Source of the DNA: Auriscalpium vulgare
Lineage: Eukaryota; Basidiomycota; Agaricomycetes; Russulales; Auriscalpiaceae
NCBI GenBank assembly: GCA_019915015.1
Contig: JAHBBC010000076.1
Location: forward strand, 1-46,623
Direction of reading: 5' to 3'
DNA: 46,623 nt
Of this stretch, positions 32,839-43,485 are shown piece after piece (the first letter of the stretch is position 1; each line of letters opens with the position of its first letter). A program made the translations under genes and the position numbers. Below the pieces are notes generated by a model, which saw only the letters and a program-made list of their open reading frames with translations, was not told the DNA's origin and did no database searches.

Positions 32839-34367
32839 CTAATTGAAGAGGCGCTGTACGGGCGGTGATATAGCGACAAGGACACCTACTGCGATGCGAT
32901 AGGGCATCGCGACTATGTCCGAAGTCAGATCCACGAGCGAACGCCGCTTCCCATGGGCACGACGCCTAGGCGGACGCGGTCGGACCGTGCCCTGTATCTC
33001 GGGCTGGCTTTCCGGTACCTCGTTGTCCATTTCCGAACCCGAGTCGCTGTCGGACGCTGCGGGACCGTGGGCCTCCTTTGCGTCTTCAGGAATCGTTTCC
33101 AGGCGGTTTGGCGACTTCATATGATGAAGCGAGGCCTTGGGGGACAGTCTCTGTCCGCCGTTGCTTGTCGTTGTGGGATGGAAGAGAAAATTGAGCGTGA
33201 GGATGGACCACAGGCCGTACAGGATGTGGAGGAAAAGCGACGGGGGCGCCACGCTGCCAAATGCGACACGCTCGGAACGTTTCCGTTCCAGAGCCCGCGC
33301 TACGCCCTTTTCGACAGCAAGAATCCTGGTCTCGTGGGATACGCGTGTGCTCTCAGCCCGGCGCTCCTGCTTGCGCTGTGCACGCTCTATATCGTCGAGG
33401 CCGCAGTTCAGCTCGTCGTACATGTCGTCAACGCGGGCCTGCGGCGCCAGAGCGCCCTTGGCCTCAGCGAGCTCCGTCTCGAGACGTTGAACGCGGTCGA
33501 GCACAGCCTGCATGCGCGAGTCAGCAATCAGCTGGGCAGCGGGCGAGGGGTAGTGGACGGTGTCGTGGAGGAGGGCAGTGCGCTCGCGGAGGCGGGCGAT
33601 GAGGTGGGACCAGGGCCGGATGCCGGTCGCGAGGACAAAGAGGGCGGTGCTAAACCAAGAGATGGAGTCGACGCCGCTGAGGGCGGATAGGACGTAGCGG
33701 AGGAGCATAGCGCCAACAAAAGGGGAGGCGACCGCGACGAGAAGGTATACAAGCTCGTGACGCCGCAGCTCGGTGAGCGCGAGACGCGTTTGGTGTTTGA
33801 TGACCATGTCATCTTCAGGTGACGGCGTGTGCACGCGGAATGACGAGTGCGGACGACGGGTGCGGGCAGCATGGTAGAGCTCCCAGGGAACTAGGACCGG
33901 AGGCGTGCATCGTGAGCCGAGCGCCCAGCGAACAAATCATGGAACGCACCTTGGATGAGCTGATGCAGATAGACTATGAGCAGAAGCACGAGGAAGAGGT
34001 TCTTGAGATGGTCGTTGCCTGTGAGCCAATTGCCTACCGGCGCAGCGAGGGCGACAACGACGGACAGGTCCAAGTCGGTCCACGACGTGGAATGGGACGG
34101 CGAGCGAGCGACTGGCTGACGCTGTGAAAGTTCTGCGTCCCCGCTAAGGCTCGCCCGGCGCTGGGGCATAGGCACTGGTTCAGAGAAGCCGTCGCTCTCG
34201 TCTGCGGTCATCTCGCTGGTGTCGTCGTCGTCGGTGGGGAGAGGCAAGTCAGGCAGAGGGAGCTCGGGTGTGGTTGCATGTTTCTTCGGTGACATTTCCG
34301 ACGCATGTATGCGTTCCGAACGAATTCCATCCGTCTTCAATATCCCCCTCTGTCGAGTTGGCGACAT
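32839..34367 (-). CDS. Multi-pass membrane protein of unknown function
   Basis: Exons 33950-34367 and 32839-33890 (intron 33891-33949) give 489 residues with correct phases. The N-terminal 95 residues are acidic and Ser/Pro-rich. Hydrophobic segments follow: LFLVLLLIVYLHQLI after NWLTGNDHLKN, LVYLLVAVASPFVGAMLL, FSTALFVLATGI and LHILYGLWSILTLNFLF. Between the third and fourth lies a charged stretch (QRLETELAEAKGALA, ERAQRKQERRAES) likely to form a coiled coil. Near the splice junction is VPWELYHAARTR. The C-terminal tail is acidic, then basic, and ends with a short amphipathic segment (SDIVAMPYRIAVGVLVAI). No signal peptide is seen. It is probably an endomembrane or plasma-membrane protein; I do not know the family. 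Confidence 0.68.
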
Positions 34368-35180
34368 TGCCGAGCGCAGCGTTGAAGATGAGTCGTCGTC
34401 GTCGTCGTCGGGGTCGAGGTCGTCGCGTGTGGCGGCACGCGACCGACGGTAACGTCACCAATCCATGTGTTCGGCTCCGTGCCTCTCCAAGGCTGGCGAC
34501 CGCGAGCGCCGCCTCTTTTATTCATCCGTCAGGTCAGTAGTGCGTCTCGCGGGCGACTCTGACCAGCTCCGACTGCATCTTGCCATCTTTGCAGCTAGCT
34601 GTTGCTGCATATCCTCAGTACGTACAATGCCATAGGCACTTGCACAGGCACCCTCTCCGTGCTGCCCAAGAAATCAACATCGTTGACGACGACGTCTTCT
34701 TTGACTCGGGCGACGTATATCTCTAGCTCTCAGACGCCATCGGTACGTCTGCCATCGATCATCTACGCGCTCAACAAGGATCCTAACCGTCGGACCCGAT
34801 TCCGCTATGCCCGCTGTTTCTTCAGAGTTCCAAGTTTGGTCGCTCCTTTGTGTTAGCACGTTGTGCGCCCACAGCCCTTTTACTGAGCACCGTGACTTCG
34901 CTTCGCCTCAAACAGCTCCAAACGCGCCGATGCACCGCGCCTTCTCACGAAGCCCTTGTATTCGATGTGGAAAAATGCTTGTTTTCCACCGCACCGCTGT
35001 GGGCAGGCGCTCTCCCCTCCTTCCATTAATATGCGAAATTGACGACGAGCCAATCTGTATAAGCAACAGGGATACCCTCTCCATCATCTCCCTTCCTTCC
35101 GTACTGAACGGCGGCAAACACTCTCGAGCCCCTCGTCCGTCTGATCAGTGCTGGCTCCCTGAAACAATCCTGCCTTCGTC
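34368..35180. other. Upstream region of receptor B
   Basis: Open frames at 34600-34860 and 34807-35235 have no family pattern, and the second overlaps the receptor start out of frame. The interval separates divergent genes, so it probably holds two promoters. No pheromone-like short frame is seen. Confidence 0.4.
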
Positions 35181-37107
35181 ATGCGCGCAGAACTCCCCGC
35201 ATTCTCTTTCCTCTCTGTCGTTTTCATCCTCTTAATTCTGCCCGGGCAGCTCAAATCTAATAACATCCCCGCTGTGTCGATCATTGCCTGGCTCTTCGTT
35301 TGCAACCTCATCCACGGCGTTAACGCTATCCTGTGGGCGAACAATGTGGACATCCGTGCCTCCGCCTGGTGCGATTTAGGTCAGCTTTCTGTATCTTCTA
35401 CCGATTATCGCTGCTCTGACGCTTGAAGCAGTCACCGCCGTCCTCCTCGGCGCGATGGTCGCTGTACCCGGCGCCTTTCTCTGTGTTGCACGCCAGCTCG
35501 ACCTCATGACCACCCGGACGGACACAGGTCTCAAGCCCGAACAACGTCACAAGAAGCCCTTCGAAATTCTCATGTGCATATTACTCCCCGTTGTGTACAT
35601 CGCATTGCGTAATTTCTTCCTACAAGCCTCACATCGAGTCTGCGCTGACATTCCTGGCAGATCCCATAGTACAAAACCGCCGCTTTACTATAGTCCGCGA
35701 TTTAGGCTGCCAGGCTGCCGTTTATAACTCTCTCCCCGCTTTAATTCTCGTGTGGTTGCCTCCTCTCCTCCTCTCAGGCATTGCGCTTCTGTATTGCCGT
35801 GAGTACCCTCTTCGCCGCTCTCATGAGACCTATCTGATCCACGTACCATAGTATCCGCCGCATCAACATCGGCAAGGCCCGCTACACGTTGTCGCCGTAT
35901 TTCCCGTATAACCCAGATATGACCATGTCGCTCTTCGGACGACGCCTCGCCTTTGCACTGAGCGGCATGGCATACTCTGCCGTTGTCTATGGCATCATTG
36001 CTAGCTCGGTGTCTCTCCAGTCGTGGACTTCCATCACCGCGATCCGCACAGATGTCTCGCGTATCGAGGTGTTGAATGACCCGGCTGGCGAACCCGCTCG
36101 GAGCTCATCTGGTGGGCGACTCCAATTTGGTCGTTGTTGCTGTGCACCATGTCGGCCTGTGGCGAAGAGACGCGAAGCGGGTACCGCTCGCTATACAAGT
36201 TGGTCATGCGAGGCTTTGAGCGGGACGTCCTCCCGTGCAGTACGTGTTCTCCAGGTCACCTGATGGCGCATACACTGATGCTGCGCGTTTTGCAGCAAGG
36301 CGAAATCTCTGACCATGACCGAGCCCACTACACCCGTGCACCTGCTCAAATCCGGCTGGGACGATGCGCTCAACGTCAAGAAGTCGCACAGCACCCTTCG
36401 CTCAACATTCACACTCAATTCTCACAGTGACTCGACGCGCTCATCCACACCCACGCCACCGCAGAGCCCACCCCCCGCCGATGTCGCCTGAACAGGACGC
36501 GTCGTTCACTCAGTCGACACTCACGTACCTCGAGTCGAGCACCGCGCGCCAGCTGCGCCTCCCTTCGCCGCCGCCACCGGCCCTTCATCTCGTGCACCCC
36601 CCCGGCCCCGCGGAGCGGACGTACCCGCCCTCGCCAGACGACGCCCACCCGCCCCCGCACCACCGTTTCTCTGCACTCGCGCTTTCGCCGCCGAACCCGC
36701 ACTATTCGTCGGACATGTCCGGCTCCCCCGCGAGCTCGATCCTCTCCGCCGATGCGTGGCCGAAGCCCCCGCCGACGGTCCCCTCGCCCACTTCACACCC
36801 GTATGCGCGCTCGTCGTCACCGACGTCAATCACTAGCAGCATCGTCGCTGGGCAGCTCGACGCGCTCGGGTACCCTGTCTACCCGGGCGAGCACACAGTA
36901 TCGCCGCGCATGCGCCCCGCGGACCTTCCGTTCAACGTCGAGGGCCCGAGCGTCATGTCTGTGCCGTTCTCGCCACCTACTGCCGCGCGCCGGACTGCCA
37001 GTGTGCATTCGACGAAGAGCCGTCATGTGCACGGCGCGAAGGGGAAGAAGAACGATGTGATTTACATGACGGTGGTGAAAGAGACAGTGGTGGGTGAGGC
37101 GGCTTGA
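35181..37107 (+). CDS. STE3-type pheromone receptor B, divergent
   Basis: Exons 35181-35379, 35432-35608, 35661-35802, 35852-36234 and 36296-37107 give about 570 residues. The STE3 pattern is clear: FSFLSVVFILLILPGQLKS, NLIHGVNAILWAN, SAWCDLVTAVLLGAMVAVP, ILLPVVYIALHPIVQNRRF, VRDLGCQAAVYNSLPA. It departs from A and C in the second half (TMSLFGRRLAFALSGMAY, and WWATPIWSLLLCTMSACGEE instead of the FFGFADEARKHY region), so it belongs to another receptor clade. The tail is 270 residues, rich in Pro and Ser. Two single-base corrections are needed (one lost at 36100-36101, one extra in the six-C run 36471-36476). The third intron fits phase only with a weak GTACCC donor rather than the nearby GTGAGT. 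It could therefore be damaged or wrongly assembled. Confidence 0.72.
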
Positions 37108-38513
37108 GCTCCCGCTGCGCAGGCTATACCCCGCAGATATATGTATTTTTTCTTTCCAAGTTACTAATCGCCATCCATGCCCCGTCGACATCGACGCCGA
37201 TACCGCATCACATCCACTGTAGCACTTCTTCTGGCGGCTGTTAGGCCGCACCGCTGTATTTGTTAACCCACCCGTGTAGACAGTCTGCCTTTACTTTGTC
37301 TCATAGTTTTCAAGAATTTAGAGCCATCTTCATGATCATCATTTTGCGTCACGCCTGCAGTGCTCCGCTGGGAAAAACTAATGATATATACCGCGCTGAT
37401 AGACGCGCTGCGAGACAATAGCAGAATGTTGGAGACAATAAAGAGTCGGACTTTGTCATACGTGGCAGACAAAAGAGCGGTCGGCAAGCGCCGTCTACAT
37501 ATACTCTTGCGCGCGACGAACAGCAAGCCACTGCCCCTTCCTTCCGAACCACCTCTTCACTCTGCTGGAAGCGCATTTGGTCGCGAAGAATGCCCACGAA
37601 ACTTGCGCGGTCGATGGAGGCGTTCTACGATGGCGGCTGCTTGTTCTCCAACCCTTGTGCCCCTCAACGAGAAACGCCCGTCGCAACTAGCAACCCCTTG
37701 TTCTGAACTCCAGCGGTGGCATATGCCTACTATATCCAATCCCTTATGCGCACTCGTAGGGTTGGGCAAAGTTGACATCTTTTCCCGCTCTCTTTGGAAC
37801 AAGGGCCACGCGCGACTTTGATCCTGGTTGCCGACAACGTAGCCTGCAGCTACTCACTGACAAAACTACAACGGAGCCACTGCTGTAGCCTTGTATTCTA
37901 GGATTTGTCGACGCATTCGTTCCTCGCGCTTGTTTTACTCTGGTCTTTTCGCAGCTGCTTCTCCTTCCAATTTTGGCGACCCGTTTGTGCTCGTAGCTCA
38001 TGTGCCTCGCGCCGGCCTGAAATCCTCGGGAGAATGACCCGCAGACGCCTGGCGCTTACCCCATCAGCCTTCGCCTGTTCGCCATCTCGCAGCCTCTCTG
38101 ACAGTCTCTGACCCGTGCAGACCAATCTTCCGCCTAGCGAGTCCATTCCAGAGCTTGTTATCTTGCCGACGCCCACGTTGCCGAAGAGCGATCAGGTTCT
38201 CATGGGCGCCAGTGAAGAATTTCCTTATCCGGTGACAAACAAGACTCCGGATTGGGAAGGTACAAGCGTCGTGTCCGTTCGGTATGACATCCCTACTGGA
38301 TTGCCGAGCACAAGGGGATGGCCTATTTTGTAGCAACCTGGCGAGAGGGTGTATTTTCTTTTAAACACTCTACTCCGGACGATGGGGCGTCACCCATTTC
38401 AGCTCCTCATCCGCTGTGTGGCCCTCGCCTGACGGGTTTCGACATCTCCGCACCAGCTGTGCTACCCGTCCCCGAGCCTTCACAACGCCGTGCGCCCCAT
38501 TCCTCTGGACGTC
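37108..38513. other. Region between receptors B and C
   Basis: This is where a pheromone gene might be expected, but I find no short frame ending in a CaaX motif on either strand. Open frames at 37360-37821 (+) and 38115-38333 (+, NLPPSESIPELVILPTPT) have no recognisable family, though the second follows a GTGCAG acceptor-like site. Confidence 0.4.
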
Positions 38514-40153
38514 ATGCATCATCCACCTCCGAACCATGTTTTCTCGGTCTTCTCCTTCATCGGATTCATCCTCTGCGCTGTGCCTTTCTGGTGGCACTTG
38601 GAAGGTATGCATTTTCCCGGCGTCTGATCTGCTAGCGGCTGAAAGACCACTTTCCTTAGCGTGGAACACTGGACTTGTTTGTACATGGCGTGGGTTGGGC
38701 TTGGATGCCTCAACTACTTCATCAACAGCCTTCTCTGGAACAACAATTTGCGGAATTTCGCGCCGGTCTGGTGCGACATCTGTGAGTTCCCTCGTTTTCT
38801 CCTTGAATCGCTACAATCGTATTTATAAAACTTCTAAAGCGACCCACTACATGATCATGCTGAATGTCGCGGTACCTGCCGCCTCGCTCTGTATCAACCG
38901 CCGTCTCTACAAGATTGCGACGGTGAAGGCTGTCATGATCACCCGCGCCGAGAAGCGTCGCAACATCATGGTTGATTTAGCCATTGGCCTTGGCATTCCC
39001 ATCCTCCAGCTGCCTTTCCGTGAGTTTCTTGCCCTGCTCCTTTCGGCGTGTCTGACAAGACGGCTTCAGAATACATCGTCGCCGGCCATCGTTACGATCT
39101 CTATGAGGATTTCGGCCCGTACTGGTTCACCTGGAACACTGTGCCGGCCTATCCGTTGTCGATCGCGTGGCCCCTGGCCATCGGCGTCGTCTCGGCTGTC
39201 TACTGCTGTAAGTTGTGGAGATCATATCTCTCCGATCCATTCTAACATACCACGATCAGCGATGACGATCTACACATTCTGGAAGAAGAATCGCCAGTTC
39301 AGCGAGATGCTCAGCTCCAACCGCAACCTGAACAAGAGCCGCTACTGGCGCCTGATGGCCCTCGCTGCACTCGAGGTCTGCGGTACAATCCCGATCTCGA
39401 TTTGGGTGATCTGCTTCAACGTCAGCGGTGGTGTCAACAAGTGGAAGAGCTGGTCCGACACGCACTGGCACTTCTCCAAGGTCGAGCAAATCCCATCTGT
39501 GATTTGGAAGAACGATTACCATGCCACGGTCGGCATCGAGCTCACGCGCTGGTTTTGCGTGCTCTGCGCCTTCCTGTTCTTCGGCTTCTTTGGGTTTGCG
39601 GACGAGGCGCGCAAGCATTACCGTCTCGTGTACACGTCGCTCTCCAGTCGTCTCGGGCATTTCGACTACAACAAGCTCAAGCGGCGTCACATCATCTACT
39701 GGGTATGCGCACATCCCTTCCTGCGTTGCGAGGGCATCTGCTGATCGATCTATGTTCTTCAGATACGGATCCAACCCGAACATGTCATCGAAGGGCGTCA
39801 CACTGCCGGTCTTCATTTCGAAGAATGGACGCGGCCGCGCGGACTCGTTCGGCTCTTTCTCCGACAAGCTGTCAACCTCAATATCCGTCGGCGACTTCCC
39901 CGCGGATATCGTTGACTTCAAGAGCAGCCCGTACTCGCCCACCGAATCCACTGCCTCGTCTTCGTCGTCGAAGGCAGGCAGCGTCGAGGACCTAGGTCGC
40001 AAGTCTCCGGAGCCCGAGCCGCTCTCGGCACCCCCACCCGCGGTCACGCACCCTACCCCCACGCTGGAGATATCGACCGTTCCCCGCCACATCCCTGACA
40101 CACCCGTTACTCCCACTCGCCCCACTTCTGCATACACGGTCGACGTTGTCTAA
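38514..40153 (+). CDS. STE3-type pheromone receptor C
   Basis: Six exons (38514-38604, 38660-38781, 38840-39019, 39070-39207, 39260-39702, 39763-40153) give about 454 residues. It is close in plan to receptor A: FSVFSFIGFILCAVPFWWHLE, GLGCLNYFINSLLWNNN, APVWCDISTHYMIMLNVAVP, INRRLYKIATVKAVMI, VAGHRYDLYEDFGP, SSNRNLNKSRYWRLMAL, then FFGFFGFADEARKHYRLVY and a Ser/Pro-rich tail. An extra intron (39703-39762) splits the tail. Two single-base corrections are needed: one lost at GG 38671-38672 (between AWNTG and TCLYMAW) and one extra G at 39655-39657 (before GISTTTSSSG). With both, every exon phase fits. The same family role as receptor A is expected: binding a farnesylated peptide and G-protein signalling. 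Confidence 0.85.
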
Positions 40154-40597
40154 TGAAGACGTCCCGAATCCGCTCCTTCCGCACCTCCCATTCGCCCATG
40201 TTCAAAATCGCCTCATTATATCATCGGATTGGAAAGGATCACGCACATATTGTTTGCTATCACCTGTGTATTGCTAGAACCACATACCCCTTCGCCCGCG
40301 ACCCGCGACACCTCTTCATTTGAATTCTGTAACGATATTTGGTCACTTATCTTTTGGGTTTTCCGGATCGACGGTCCACCCGATAATGTAGCATTTGGAA
40401 TATAGAGCATTTTGCCCATCAGCCAGAAATCCAGACCGAGCTCAGTGCTGCTTCATTCCAGTGTGCAAAGAAAAACTTGAAGCGCTGGTGGCGGAGTCTG
40501 CTTCTTCACTACTACGTACCACGGGCCACTATTCTGACCACTCGTCCTGACTGCCCTAGCTCTATTCCACGTTAAGCTACCATCCTCATCACGCAAA
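40154..40597. other. Intergenic region
   Basis: No gene seen. Words recalling CaaX codons (near 40240 on the minus strand, 40266 on the plus strand) are not followed by stops. It should contain the prefoldin promoter. Confidence 0.45.
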
Positions 40598-41508
40598 ATG
40601 TCTGCGCCGGAACCCTCCAAAATCATCCAGGAAGAAAAGAATCCAAGGGGCATCCCAAAAGCTCTCTTCATCGTACGCGCGCTCTTTTCAGCCCGTCTCC
40701 ATCTTGATCATGGACCTTCTACTACTAACTCATCGCTCAGAACGATGTCGAAGAATACCTTGGTGGGCCTGCCGCAGAGGTAGAAAAAGTGCTCAGTGCA
40801 TTTCAAGACGCGCTCGCGTACGTCCCGCCGACCCAGTATACAGGGCCTGTGTGACTCACTAGGGATCTCGCCCGTCTTTCTTCTACAGTAAGTACCGATA
40901 TATGGACAGCAACTTGACGCAGCGGCGGCGAGGGCTCGAGGATAAGATTCCGGACATCAAGAAGACACTCAGGATGGTCGAGTACTTGCAGGGCAGACGG
41001 GTGAGTCCTGCCTTTCATCCTTGATCATAGACGATCCTTATGCTGCTCTGTGTCGAAGGAAGGGAAGAAACCCGCCCCTGCGGACGATGAAGACGATCTC
41101 GAGGACGATTTGGAAGACGAGGACGATGACCAGCCGCCAAAACCGCTGACGACGACATTCGAGCTGGCGGACACCCTCTTCGCTGAGGCAGAGATAGAAG
41201 AAACAGATACTGTGTATTTATGGCTCGGGGTACGTCGCCACCACTCGGCCCTTGAGTGAAAATTGGCATGCTGACTGTTATCAGGCGAACGTTATGCTGT
41301 CATACAAAATCCCCGTCGCCATCGAGTTGCTACAGTCGAAGCTGGACGCCGCACAAACGAGCCTGAACAACACGTCGAGGATCTCGAATTCCTGCGAGAG
41401 CAGCTGACGGTGATGGAAGTGAACACGGCGCGCGTATACAACTGGGACGTGAAGCGAAGACGCGACCGGAAAGACAACGAAAGCGCAGTAGAAGTGAATG
41501 TGGAGTAA
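40598..41508 (+). CDS. PAC10: Prefoldin subunit 3
   Basis: Five exons (40598-40672, 40741-40817, 40889-41000, 41059-41229, 41285-41508) give about 219 residues. The alpha-type prefoldin pattern is clear: NPRGIPKALFI, NDVEEYLGGP, KYRYMDSNLTQRRRGLEDKI, PDIKKTLRMVEYLQ, then the beta region TTFELADTLFAEAEIEETDTV, WLGANVMLSYKIPVAIELLQ and the second coil ending NWDVKRRR. Prefoldin is the cytosolic hexamer that hands unfolded actin and tubulin to the CCT chaperonin. An acidic loop (DDEDDLEDDLEDEDDD) between coil and hairpin is longer than usual. One frame break: near 41374, between LNNT and EDLEFLREQL, one base must be added. Without it the C-terminal coil would be lost, which is unlikely for so conserved a protein. 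Confidence 0.92.
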
Positions 41509-41942
41509 ATGCCAGTGGCAGATGGCGTCTCGATGCATAATGTCCCGCGCGTACAAGAAGTTATGTATCTGTTAACTGGCTGCAGTTGAGACAGCCCTCT
41601 GGCCATGAGAGGGCCGACAGCACGTGGCCCGTCCGACGCGTCGATGTCCTGGTGACGCGGGGACGCGGGGACGCGACGCGACTTGCAGCTCGACTCTGCG
41701 ACGCTGCGCACAGTTTACTACATTGAAGGCCTGGGGCTTTTACGTGTCGGCACTGCAGGACACTTGCGAGACGCGCTGGAAACAAGGCGGCCTGGGAACT
41801 TGGGCGTCTGTGCGCAGACATGATCTATCCGACATATATACCTCCAGCTTCTCCCATCTCATCTCGCCTCAACACCCCCGCACCCGCGCTATCCTCCGCT
41901 ATCTAGCAATCGCACATCCTGGCGCTCCGCTACTCTCCAACA
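41509..41942. other. Intergenic region with TATA box for zinc-finger gene
   Basis: TATATA at 41835-41840 lies about 103 bases before the ATG at 41943, and C/T-rich sequence between them is typical of fungal promoters. Nothing else is seen. Confidence 0.45.
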
Positions 41943-42837
41943 ATGGACGAAGGTCCCTCCATCCCCTCGATTCTCAACGGCCTCGCAGTTGCCCACGGGC
42001 CCCTTCCGCAGGCGCATGTCCCGGTCCAGGACCTGGATTTTGCTGTAGGGCCTGAACAACCACAGCCCTTGTGGCTGTCAGACATCTGGGGTGGTCAATG
42101 GTCACCTCAGGCATACTCTCACAACGACTCGGCCCAGTCTGGTCAGTCCTCGACGTTGTACTCGCAGGCATCCGACTCGGGGCCTCCGACGCGGCCGAGC
42201 CACAGCACGTCGGACTACTACCTCCCCATCGACAACAGTCCCCTCACAAGGGCTGTCGACGCCGCACCATCAACCTCATCACACAGTCAATTCTCCACTG
42301 CCACCCTTCAGAACGAGAGTTCTGTCCTGGGACTCTCCGGGGAAAACCTCCAGAGGGAATGGCTCGAAAAATTGGCGTCCTTCACTGGGCAGATCGTAGC
42401 AACAGAATCCGAAGCGCAAGCACCTCCCCCTTCCTTGTCCAGTCAGCCCGAGATCGGAGTGCGCGACGCCAATCGCTGGTCAGCGCGCGGCCAGGAACCT
42501 GCGGGAGATTTCGAGCAGCGTGCCGGGCAGGCGGGCCGTCGTGGGAGGGGAGGTGGAAGAAAGTACGACAAAATCTGCCTGGAGTGCTTTCACGGTACGT
42601 GTCGTTGCTGAACTGCCTCACGCCATATCCTAAGCAGCCAGGCCAGTTTTTGATCGCGTCTCAAACCTCAAGTCTCACATCAACGCAGTTCATCTGGGCA
42701 TGCGGCCGTATTCCTGTCCCGATTGCGGACATGGATTCGCCCGCCGTAGGGACGTCCAACGTCACTGCCGCCTGATCCACAAGCTCTCGGCGGAGTCGTC
42801 GAGCCCCGCTGCCCCGACTGCGCACCAGCCCCTCTAG
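41943..42837 (+). CDS. Two-finger C2H2 protein, putative transcription factor
   Basis: Exons 41943-42594 and 42638-42837 give 283 residues in correct phase; the 43-nt intron is among the shortest in the window. The first 205 residues are disordered and rich in Ser, Gln and Pro, as in activation regions. A basic Gly/Arg patch (QAGRRGRGGGRKYDK) then leads into two C2H2 fingers at the C-terminus: CLEC...LKSHINAVH, which the intron splits, and CPDCGHGF...RRRDVQRHCRLIH. The linker HLGMRPYSC resembles the TGEKPY-type connector. Ending in two fingers is common in fungal regulators, which bind DNA in the nucleus. The target is unknown. Confidence 0.85.
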
Positions 42838-43485
42838 AAGCCCTTTCCGCAGCAATCACGACGAGGAGGACGAACGGAGTTGAAGACGAGGGAATTGCTG
42901 CGCTCCATCATCGAAGGCCCTTTCCAAAGTGCGGAACTGATACAAATCTGTGAGTTCCAAGCGCTGAGCTGTCACTTCAAGCGCGTCTTTAACAGCTATA
43001 GATACTTGGACTGCGCAATGACAAATGCCGAATATATACGGCAAGGGTCACAGAGAGGTGCGCCCTACTCTGCGCTGCGAGCTCCCTCGCTGACACTGGC
43101 TGTCCAGAGGCTCTGGCTCTGGACAGCCAGCGCCAGCGACTATTTTGAAGATCTGACCACCCATGCATTGCCGCATAACTTGGGGATATCCACTTGATAT
43201 CAGCCTGGCTGTGCGGCATCCATACCAGCCGCTTGCATACTTCATCATGCTATCGATTTGCTCTCAAGTTTATGATGTCCCCCGTTCGTGCTTTGGTCGT
43301 TGTTTCCGTTAGCGTTTTGTGTAAAGTATAACGCTTTGAATCTTTGGTGGAGCTGAGCAATGAAGCAAACAATCATCCTCGATCCGCTGATGATCGGGTC
43401 ACACGATGACAACTGGGCAGGCGCCAGATACAACATTTACATACGCGACGGCAAAATGACAGTGTCAGATCCAGACGTCTGACCA
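42838..43485. other. Converging 3' ends of zinc-finger gene and MRD1
   Basis: No gene recognised. It contains a strong hairpin at 43096-43130, listed separately. Confidence 0.5.
43096..43130. repeat. Perfect 14-bp inverted repeat, 7-base loop
   Basis: CTGGCTGTCCAGAG at 43096-43109 and its exact reverse complement at 43117-43130 enclose a 7-base loop. It lies between two converging genes. RNA copied from either strand would fold into a stable stem; it could influence 3' ends or be the trace of a small inverted-repeat element. Confidence 0.8.

Noticed and set aside
32953..33690. 245-codon plus-strand frame opposite the membrane-protein gene
   Set aside because: The minus-strand gene has membrane spans and a phased intron; the plus frame has neither.
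35803..35851. Strong GTGAGT donor at 35799 for the third intron of receptor B
   Set aside because: It gives the wrong phase into the next conserved exon; the weaker GTACCC at 35803 fits, though a base error could also explain this.
40216..40419. Minus-strand frame containing MCVILS beside receptor C
   Set aside because: The Cys motif is not at the C-terminus; six more residues follow before the stop.
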